A program made the position numbers and the translations under genes. Below are positions 1-4,771 of a stretch of DNA of 7,081 nt, in pieces (positions within the stretch are counted from its first letter, which is position 1; each line of letters begins with the position of its first letter). The DNA lies in contig NZQO01000013.1 in NCBI GenBank assembly GCA_002693605.1, positions 1 to 7,081 on the forward strand, in the 5' to 3' direction. The notes under the pieces are model-generated. The model was given only the letters and a program-made list of their open reading frames with translations. It searched no databases and was not told the origin of the DNA. The stretch is from Flavobacteriaceae bacterium. GTDB taxonomy: Bacteria; Bacteroidota; Bacteroidia; Flavobacteriales; Flavobacteriaceae.

Positions 1-769
1 CCTCCACGGTAGCGATACTATGTCCTATACTGCCTCTGCCCTTAGCTTTATGCTGGAAAACTTGAATAAGCCGGTAGTTTTTACGGGCTCGCAATTGCCC
101 ATTGGCGATTTACGGACCGATGCCAAGGAAAATTTAATTACCTCAATACAAATAGCCAGCCTTCGCGATAAGGGATATCCCAAAATTACGGAAGTGTGCC
201 TGTATTTCGAATACAAGCTGTACCGGGCCAACCGTACCACAAAGATTAACGCCGACCATTTCGAGGCGTTCGCCTCGCTGAACTACCCGGCCCTTGCCGA
301 AAGTGGCGTGTACCTGGTAGTTAATGATGATGCGCTCTATAGGCCCAACCGAAGAAAGAAGCTGAAGGTTCACAAGCAGTTGGAGTCCAATATAGTCTTG
401 CTGAAGATGTTCCCGGGCATCGACAAGACCACCGTAGAGTATATTTTGGACTATCCCGAAATGAAGGGGCTCATTATCGAGACATACGGAAGCGGCAACG
501 TGACCAATAAACCTTGGTTCCTCTCGGCCCTAAGAAATGTGATAAAGAAGGGGGTGCCCGTCGTTAACGTTACCCAGTGTTCAGGGGGCGGGGTCATTAT
601 GGGGCTGTACGAAACTAGCGTCGCCCTGAAGAAAATGGGGGTGGTGTCTGGAAAGGACGCCACTACCGAGGCAGCCTTGGCAAAATTAATGTACTTATTG
701 GGCCAGAAAATTTCGCCTAATAGCTTCAAAACCATATTTGAAACCTCGCTGCGCGGGGAAATGCTGTAA
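1..769 (+). CDS. ansA: L-asparaginase type I (cytoplasmic), 5'-truncated by window edge
   Basis: Hydrolyses L-asparagine to aspartate and ammonia in the cytoplasm. The reading frame is open from base 2, so the real start lies upstream; about 255 of roughly 340 residues are visible. The match to E. coli AnsA is strong: the second asparaginase signature opens the window (LHGSDTM, bases 2-22), followed by YTASALSFMLENL, TGSQLPIGDLRTDAKENL, and NRTTK, whose lysine matches the catalytic lysine of the Thr-Asp-Lys triad. The C-terminal domain has VNVTQCSGGGVIMGLYET and ends with a typical SLRGEML. No signal peptide can be judged because the N-terminus is missing. One oddity: the signature reads HGSDT where the family normally has HGTDT, so the catalytic threonine position (Thr91 in E. 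coli AnsA) is serine, while Asp and Lys are kept. The TAA stop at 767-769 lies inside a terminator hairpin. The family call is very secure; full activity with Ser is inferred. Confidence 0.96.
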   Translation, partial: LHGSDTMSYTASALSFMLENLNKPVVFTGSQLPIGDLRTDAKENLITSIQIASLRDKGYPKITEVCLYFEYKLYRANRTTKINADHFEAFASLNYPALAESGVYLVVNDDALYRPNRRKKLKVHKQLESNIVLLKMFPGIDKTTVEYILDYPEMKGLIIETYGSGNVTNKPWFLSALRNVIKKGVPVVNVTQCSGGGVIMGLYETSVALKKMGVVSGKDATTEAALAKLMYLLGQKISPNSFKTIFETSLRGEML

Positions 770-810
770 AATAAACCCTTTAAATATTTTATCAGCTTAT
801 TTTTTTTTTG
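763..810 (+). terminator. AT-rich intrinsic terminator overlapping the ansA stop codon
   Basis: GCTG (763-766) plus TAAAATA (767-773) can pair with TATTTTA (785-791) plus CAGC (793-796). This gives an 11-bp stem with one bulged T (792) and an 11-nt loop. A T-rich tail follows at once, with ten consecutive T at 800-809. The ansA stop codon forms part of the left arm. The stem is weak because only three of its pairs are G-C, but the arm, loop and T-tract order is right for Rho-independent termination, and it separates ansA from the tRNA gene. Confidence 0.6.
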
Positions 811-847
811 TTATTTGGCAATCCTTTTACGGGGGTGTCAGAAATTT

Positions 848-935
848 AGAGAGGTGGCCGAGTGGTCGAAGGCGCACGCCTGGAAAGTGTGTATACCCTA
901 ACCGGGTATCGAGGGTTCGAATCCCTTCCTCTCTG
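848..935 (+). tRNA. tRNA-Ser (anticodon GGA)
   Basis: An 88-nt class II tRNA can be folded completely. The acceptor stem is AGAGAGG (848-854) with CCTCTCT (928-934). The D arm closes with GCC (857-859) and GGC (871-873). The anticodon stem is CACGC (875-879) with GTGTG (887-891), and the loop CTGGAAA carries GGA at 882-884, which reads UCC and UCU serine codons. The long variable arm ATACCC/GGGTAT (893-898, 904-909) is typical of serine tRNAs. The T arm is GAGGG-TTCGAAT-CCCTT (911-927). The discriminator is G935, as SerRS prefers. The following bases are CTA, so the 3' CCA is not encoded and must be added after transcription. I could not identify a convincing promoter in 797-847. Confidence 0.97.
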
Positions 936-940
936 CTAAA

Positions 941-955
941 TAATCTTGGAGATTA
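941..955. repeat. Short perfect inverted repeat upstream of exbB
   Basis: TAATCT (941-946) and AGATTA (950-955) are perfect complements separated by TGG. The dyad begins 6 nt after the tRNA discriminator base and covers the proposed -33 TTG (946-948) of the exbB promoter. It could be an operator, part of the tRNA 3' trailer, or chance in AT-rich DNA; the sequence alone cannot decide. Confidence 0.35.
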
Positions 956-977
956 ACTATTTTATTTCATATCTTTA
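946..977 (+). promoter_or_regulatory. Putative Bacteroidota-type promoter of the exbB operon
   Basis: TTG at 946-948 and TATCTTTA at 970-977 are separated by 21 bp. This fits the flavobacterial vegetative promoter pattern TTG-N(17-23)-TAnnTTTG with one mismatch, the last base. It would start transcription near 983-986 and give a leader of about 30 nt, ending in an A-rich stretch without a Shine-Dalgarno motif. It is the only good candidate between the tRNA and exbB. Confidence 0.42.
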
Positions 978-1013
978 AACCTTTAACTAAAAACAAACTT
1001 TAAGTCGATAGCA

Positions 1014-1820
1014 ATGAAAAAATTATTTTCTATTATGGCAATGGCCGCAATGGTATGTGCGGGTACAGTGAACGCAAATGCCTCAGCAGCCCAAACCCTA
1101 CCAGCGAGCGCCCAGAACTTGGTGACCGCAGCCACGGTAACAATTATTCAGGATGAAGATGCAGTGGCATCAGACGGTGATACTAAAGGATGGCACCAAG
1201 AATTGAAGGAGCGTTTCGTAGAAGGTGGGCCAACCTTTATGGGAATCGTACTCCTGTGTTTGATTCTAGGTTTGGCAATTGCCATTGAGCGAATTATCTA
1301 CTTAAACCTATCTACTACCAACACCAAGAAATTGGCGCAAAACGTTGAAGATGCCCTTAATAGCGGGGGTATCGAGGCAGCTAAGGAAGTGTGCCGCAAC
1401 ACCAAGGGCCCCGTTGCCTCCATCTACTACCAAGGTCTTGACCGTGCCGACGAGAGTATCGAGGCGGCCGAGAAGGCAGTTGTTGCCTACGGCGGCGTGC
1501 AAATGGGACAGCTGGAGAAAAACGTATCGTGGATCTCCTTGTTTATTGCCTTGGCGCCTATGCTAGGTTTCATGGGTACGGTAATTGGTATGATTATCGC
1601 ATTCGATAGAATTGAAGCAGCTGGTGATATGAACCCTTCGCTTGTGGCGGGTGGTATTAAGGTGGCACTTCTAACAACCGTATTCGGTTTGATCGTGGCC
1701 ATTATCCTCCAAATTTTCTACAACTATATTATCGCTAAGATAGATAGCATCGTGAACAGTATGGAAGACGCCTCTATCACATTGATCGATATGTTGGTAG
1801 ACTATAAAAACAAAAGATAA
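1014..1820 (+). CDS. exbB: MotA/TolQ/ExbB-family proton channel protein
   Basis: Inner-membrane channel subunit that, with ExbD, converts proton-motive force into work on an envelope partner. The protein has 268 residues. Residues 1-24 look like a signal peptide or N-terminal helix, followed by an Ala- and Asp-rich stretch to about 60. The three conserved helices are near 74-97, 171-197 and 213-240. TM2 contains LGFMGTVIGMI (Thr189, like E. coli ExbB Thr148) and TM3 contains VALLTTVFGLIVAI (Thr221/222, like Thr181). By my hand alignment the position of E. coli Glu176 is valine, with a lysine (216) just before it. The start ATG is supported by the signal-like N-terminus and the promoter placement. 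It is first of four same-strand genes with gaps of 20, 1 and 1 nt. The family is certain; which envelope process it drives, TonB-dependent uptake or another, is not shown by the sequence. Confidence 0.93.
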   Translation: MKKLFSIMAMAAMVCAGTVNANASAAQTLPASAQNLVTAATVTIIQDEDAVASDGDTKGWHQELKERFVEGGPTFMGIVLLCLILGLAIAIERIIYLNLSTTNTKKLAQNVEDALNSGGIEAAKEVCRNTKGPVASIYYQGLDRADESIEAAEKAVVAYGGVQMGQLEKNVSWISLFIALAPMLGFMGTVIGMIIAFDRIEAAGDMNPSLVAGGIKVALLTTVFGLIVAIILQIFYNYIIAKIDSIVNSMEDASITLIDMLVDYKNKR

Positions 1821-1840
1821 ATCAAAAACAGACCAAAATA

Positions 1841-2266
1841 ATGGCTTTACATAAAATTTTAAAAATTGTAGCAATCCTGCTAAGTGTGGCCGGAGTCATT
1901 TTCTTGGGGATGATTTTCTCCAGTGGAGATGAAGTGGTTCAAGCCACGGGCGAAGGCGTGGATGGATATCTATTCGTAGCGTATATCACCTTGGCACTAG
2001 TGTTACTCTTTGTAATCATATTCGTGCTGAAAGGCTTATTTGAAGGAAACCTGAAGCGAACCCTGCTTTCTGTAGGAGCATTTTTGGTAATCGTTCTCAT
2101 AAGCTACATGCTTGCCGATGGAACCCAAATGGAAATGCGCGAAGGAGAAATCCTAAGCGAAAGTGGGTCGAAATGGGTAGGTACAGGCTTGAATGTATTC
2201 TATATCCTTGCCGTACTGGCCATCGGTTCGATGGTTTTTAGCGGTGTTAAAAAAGTTACAAAATAA
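1841..2266 (+). CDS. Conserved four-helix membrane protein of the exbB-exbD operon, function unknown
   Basis: I do not recognise a named family. The 141-residue protein has four predicted membrane segments, roughly 5-25, 44-66, 73-92 and 113-134. The loop between the first two is acidic (SSGDEVVQATGEGVDG), and a 20-residue polar loop before the last helix carries MEMREGEILSESGSKW. Short cytoplasmic basic stretches (LKGLFEGNLKR; C-terminal KKVTK) suggest both ends face inward. It lies between exbB, 20 nt upstream, and the first exbD, whose ATG is one base after this stop, so it is surely co-transcribed. That position makes an accessory or assembly subunit of the motor the simplest inference; nothing in the sequence gives a catalytic role. 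The start ATG at 1841 follows an A-rich leader (CAAAAACAGACCAAAATA), as is usual in this phylum. Confidence 0.85.
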   Translation: MALHKILKIVAILLSVAGVIFLGMIFSSGDEVVQATGEGVDGYLFVAYITLALVLLFVIIFVLKGLFEGNLKRTLLSVGAFLVIVLISYMLADGTQMEMREGEILSESGSKWVGTGLNVFYILAVLAIGSMVFSGVKKVTK

Positions 2267-2267
2267 T

Positions 2268-2888
2268 ATGGCTAGACGATCATCACCAGAAGTTAATGCT
2301 GGGTCTATGGCAGACATCGCCTTCCTGCTCCTTATCTTTTTCCTGGTTACCACCACGATTGAGAAGGACAAAGGGATTGCGAGACAATTGCCGCCCAAGC
2401 AAGACGAGCAAATCGATCCGCCAGATATTAAGAACAAGAACATTTTCATCGTATTGGTTAACAAAAACGACCAATTGCTTGTTGAAGACGAACCCATGGA
2501 AATCGGGAATCTTCGCGAAGCGGCCATTGCCTTCCTGGATAATGGTGGCGCACCGCAAGGTAGTCCAGAATTCTGTTCTTATTGTCAAGGCGATCGCGAC
2601 CCCGCCTCGTCCGATAATCCGAACAAGGCAATCATCTCGGTAAAGAGTGACCGCTTGACGTCGTACGATATGTACATTGGCGTACAGAACGAGTTGGTGG
2701 CAGCCTATAACTTCCTTAGAAACCGGGAGTCACAGCGACTGTACGGTTGGAAGTATACCGAAGTGAAGAGTGCCCTTGCCGACGGAAGTTACAAAGGAAA
2801 CGAGGAATTAGCTGAGGAACGGTTAAAGGAAATCCAAGATCTATATCCGCTGAAGCTTTCCGAAGCAGAACCAAAAAAGACCGAATAA
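2268..2888 (+). CDS. exbD: ExbD/TolR-family biopolymer transport protein, long form with CxxC insertion
   Basis: Periplasmic-facing partner of ExbB with one N-terminal membrane anchor. I place the start at ATG 2268 (MARRSSPEVNAGSMADI), not at the in-frame ATG 2193 inside the upstream gene: the basic N-terminus, the family alignment and the TAA-T-ATG junction all support this, giving 206 residues. The single helix is at about 14-31 and holds Asp16 in SMADIAFLL, equivalent to the essential Asp25 of E. coli ExbD. The periplasmic domain starts near 32 with a proline-rich linker (LPPKQDEQIDPP). It is longer than the roughly 140 residues of E. coli ExbD, through an inserted loop around 91-120 with CSYC at 103-106 and a charged C-terminal extension (160-206). 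The two cysteines could form a periplasmic disulfide; this is inference. It works with the ExbB upstream and with the shorter ExbD that follows after one base. Confidence 0.93.
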   Translation: MARRSSPEVNAGSMADIAFLLLIFFLVTTTIEKDKGIARQLPPKQDEQIDPPDIKNKNIFIVLVNKNDQLLVEDEPMEIGNLREAAIAFLDNGGAPQGSPEFCSYCQGDRDPASSDNPNKAIISVKSDRLTSYDMYIGVQNELVAAYNFLRNRESQRLYGWKYTEVKSALADGSYKGNEELAEERLKEIQDLYPLKLSEAEPKKTE

Positions 2889-2889
2889 T

Positions 2890-3369
2890 ATGTCAAAATT
2901 TAAAAAGAAAAAAGGAAACGAGATTCCAGCCGTGAACACCGCGTCACTGCCCGATATCGTATTTATGCTTTTGTTCTTCTTTATGGTGGTTACCGTACTT
3001 CGGGAAAACGACCTTTTGGTTCAGAACGACCTGCCAAAGGCAGATCAGCTCGAGAAACTTGAAAAGGACCGTGCCGTGTATATTTATGCCGGGAAACCCA
3101 GCCAGCGTTACCAAGACAAATACGGTACTGAAGGTAAAATACAAATTGGCGACAAATTTACCGATGTTAAGAGCATTGGGTTTGCGCTAACCGAAGCAAG
3201 GGAGACCTTGCGTCCAGACCTTCAGGACAAGGTAATGGTTGCGTTGAAAGTAGACGAAGATACCAATACCGGAATTGTTACCGATATTAAGGAAGAATTA
3301 AGGGAGCTGAACCTGTTGAGGATAATCTATATTACCGCACCGGGTAACCCAGTATCTAGCTTAAATTAG
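2890..3369 (+). CDS. exbD: ExbD/TolR-family biopolymer transport protein, short form
   Basis: Second ExbD of the operon, 159 residues. A highly basic cytoplasmic tail (MSKFKKKKGNE) precedes one membrane helix at about 20-37, SLPDIVFMLLFFFMVVTVL, with Asp22 at the proton-path position (E. coli ExbD Asp25). The periplasmic domain (38-159) has the usual ExbD order: a polar linker, an IYAGKPSQRY strand region, IQIGDKFTDVKSI, a KVMVALKVDEDT strand and a final helix and strand (IKEELRELNLLRIIYIT). It lacks the cysteine-bearing insertion of the upstream ExbD, and the two diverge enough that they are unlikely to be a recent duplication. The ATG lies one base after the upstream TAA (TAATATG), the same junction as at the start of the first exbD, suggesting coupled translation. 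It is last in the operon; a strong terminator follows 19 nt after the stop. A heteromeric ExbD pair is inferred. Confidence 0.93.
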   Translation: MSKFKKKKGNEIPAVNTASLPDIVFMLLFFFMVVTVLRENDLLVQNDLPKADQLEKLEKDRAVYIYAGKPSQRYQDKYGTEGKIQIGDKFTDVKSIGFALTEARETLRPDLQDKVMVALKVDEDTNTGIVTDIKEELRELNLLRIIYITAPGNPVSSLN

Positions 3370-3387
3370 CATATACTTGCTTAGCTT

Positions 3388-3420
3388 AAAAACGCCTTGA
3401 TATTCTCAAGGCGTTTTTTT
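3388..3420 (+). terminator. Strong intrinsic terminator of the exbB-exbD operon
   Basis: AACGCCTTGA (3391-3400) and TCAAGGCGTT (3406-3415) form a perfect 10-bp stem with a 5-nt loop (TATTC). A-T pairs can extend it by three (AAA 3388-3390 with TTT 3416-3418). The T-tract 3414-3420 follows on the + strand. It sits 19 nt after the last exbD stop. The A-run on the left arm gives the other strand a short T-run, so weak bidirectional action is possible. Confidence 0.93.
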
Positions 3421-3450
3421 GTGCCCAACCGTATAATACAATTATATTTA
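3419..3450 (+). promoter_or_regulatory. Putative promoter of the PorT-like gene, overlapping the terminator tail
   Basis: TTG at 3419-3421 is formed by the end of the terminator T-tract and the next G. After exactly 21 bp comes TATATTTA (3443-3450), the same arrangement as proposed before exbB. Transcription would start at about 3455-3457, at or on the ATG, implying a leaderless or nearly leaderless mRNA. A TATAAT at 3432-3437 is an alternative -10-like box. The DNA here is AT-rich, so chance matches are likely. Confidence 0.28.
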
Positions 3451-3454
3451 ACGT

Positions 3455-4171
3455 ATGGTAACACGACCTCTTACGTTGCTCTGCATAGCCCTTGTTGGCC
3501 TCTCGTACACTCAAGTGAGGGCACAGGAAATCGATTCCCTTTCAGTTGATAATATTTATGAAGAGTATCGAGAAGACCAATTCTACCTTGGGGTTAACTA
3601 CAATGTTCTGACAGACGTGCCGGGAACCGTTTCCATAAGGGGTTTATCAGGCGGGCTACAGGTGGGTTTCCTGCGGGATATGCCGGTTAATGAAAGACGT
3701 AACCTTGCTATTGCCGCTGGACTTGGGCTTACCTACGATCAATTTGGGAACAATCTCTATATTGGTCAATTGTCTTCGGGACAGACGGTATTTCAAGTGC
3801 TGAACGAGGACGACATCGAGTTTGACAGAAATCGTTTTAGTATGGCCACCATCGAGGTGCCCATCGAATTTAGATGGCGTACCTCTACGGCACGAACCTA
3901 TAATTTCTGGAGGATATATGCCGGTTTTAGGGTGGGTTATGCCTATTGGTACGGAGCTACCTTTAAACAGATGGATAATGAAGTTTCGCTCTCTTCTATC
4001 CCGGAGTTTGAACGGGTTCGGTTAAAGGGTACGCTCAGCTTTGGATACAACAAGATCAATTTTTTCGCTGCCTATAGTTTCAGTCCTTTCTTTAAGGAGG
4101 CGGTTAGTGTTTCGGGGCAATCGGTCGAATTTAGAACGATTCGCGTGGGACTCATTATCTACATACTATAG
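3455..4171 (+). CDS. PorT-like outer-membrane beta-barrel protein
   Basis: The 238-residue protein begins with a clear signal peptide (MVTRPLTLLCIALVGLSYTQVRA, cleavage expected after Ala23, before QEIDS). The mature part has alternating polar and hydrophobic strands rich in Gly and aromatic residues: QFYLGVNYNVL, GGLQVGFL, LAIAAGLGLTYDQFG, IEVPIEFRWRTST, WRIYAGFRVGYAYWYG, LKGTLSFGYNKINFFAAYSF. It ends with a strand, RTIRVGLIIYIL. This is the pattern of the PorT or outer-membrane-protein beta-barrel superfamily of Bacteroidota, about 8 strands. It should sit in the outer membrane; no enzymatic residues are visible. The PorT label is a family name and does not prove a role in type IX secretion. 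It follows the exbD terminator by about 35 nt and probably has its own promoter. Its TAG stop overlaps the end of the convergent downstream gene. Confidence 0.85.
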   Translation: MVTRPLTLLCIALVGLSYTQVRAQEIDSLSVDNIYEEYREDQFYLGVNYNVLTDVPGTVSIRGLSGGLQVGFLRDMPVNERRNLAIAAGLGLTYDQFGNNLYIGQLSSGQTVFQVLNEDDIEFDRNRFSMATIEVPIEFRWRTSTARTYNFWRIYAGFRVGYAYWYGATFKQMDNEVSLSSIPEFERVRLKGTLSFGYNKINFFAAYSFSPFFKEAVSVSGQSVEFRTIRVGLIIYIL

Positions 4172-4771
4172 GTAAAAATTGAACATTATTAGCTGGGGCA
4201 ACATCCCTAGAAAGAATCCCACGACCAATTCTGAGCCCACGTGCGACTCGGTATGTAGCCTGCTTGAGGCTACCCATCCGTTCACAATAAAGAAGAAGGA
4301 GAGACCTATTAGTACATTGACCTCGAAGTGAATGCTCAGCCCAATTAAGAACATGGTGACCCCGGCAATTCCCATTTGGTGTAGGCTGGCCTTGAACTTA
4401 AATATTCCCAAGATCAGTGCGCTCAGGGCCGAAAATAAAATACCCACAAAAAAATAGTACAATTCCGTCTCATCGTACGGGTCGAAAACCAATTTAACGA
4501 TAAGCAATAGCAATAGGCATTGCAACATGAGAGGTATGCGGCGTTCGCGCACTGTGTTGAGATGAATACTATCTACGGCACCGAGACTTTTCAGTAAAAA
4601 GAATAAAATGATGGGTACGATAAAGGTAAGGATGCCTATTGCCAGGAGTTTTGCCGCCACGATGTTTGGATCGGCAAAACGGGGCGAAACCATGTAATAG
4701 CTCACCACGCCTAGTAAGGGCATCAGTAAGGGGTGAAAGAGGTACGCACCGGCCCGTAAAAAGTAGTTCAT
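4166..4771 (-). CDS. Polytopic membrane protein with degenerate PAP2-type motifs
   Basis: The 201-residue protein has about six hydrophobic segments (near 12-28, 38-61, 80-95, 104-124, 133-162 and 182-200). Three spots resemble the PAP2 phosphatase signature in order. RERRIPL at 75-81 stands where KxxxxxxRP would be, SLHQMG at 129-134 where PSGH would be, and SRLHTESHVGSE at 170-181 matches SRxxxxxHxxxD with Glu for the final Asp. I therefore infer a PAP2-related membrane protein, perhaps a lipid phosphatase, but motif 1 has RIP rather than RP and PSGH is not intact, so the activity is uncertain. The ATG shares its A with the rpoN stop codon (TAATG), which sets the start and suggests translational coupling and one transcript with rpoN. 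At the other end its TAG overlaps the barrel gene's stop by 6 bp, with no terminator between them. Confidence 0.75.
   Translation of the reverse strand: MNYFLRAGAYLFHPLLMPLLGVVSYYMVSPRFADPNIVAAKLLAIGILTFIVPIILFFLLKSLGAVDSIHLNTVRERRIPLMLQCLLLLLIVKLVFDPYDETELYYFFVGILFSALSALILGIFKFKASLHQMGIAGVTMFLIGLSIHFEVNVLIGLSFFFIVNGWVASSRLHTESHVGSELVVGFFLGMLPQLIMFNFYL

Noticed and set aside
815..830. Sigma-54-like site TTGGCAA-N5-TTAC before tRNA-Ser
   Set aside because: The near-invariant GC of the -12 element is AC, and a tRNA is an unlikely sigma-54 target; a similar match inside the 4-TM gene (1991-2006) shows such near-matches arise by chance.
738..956. Open frame covering the tRNA-Ser gene
   Set aside because: It runs through the ansA terminator and the whole tRNA; its peptide is the usual spurious translation of a serine tRNA.
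1273..1284. Perfect 12-bp palindrome TGGCAATTGCCA
   Set aside because: It is within the exbB coding sequence for a Leu-Ala-Ile-Ala membrane helix, so codon content explains it; no second copy was seen.
2193..2267. Upstream in-frame extension of the first ExbD
   Set aside because: The extension overlaps the end of the 4-TM gene and would add a non-homologous N-terminus; MARRSSPEV at 2268 is the natural start.
2283..2643. Overlapping open frames on both strands inside exbD
   Set aside because: They have no start signal, no recognisable domain, and lie within a well-supported gene.
4255..4273. Hairpin GTAGCCT-GCTTG-AGGCTAC downstream of the barrel gene
   Set aside because: It lies inside the PAP2-like coding region over conserved residues and has no T-tract on either strand, so it is not a terminator.
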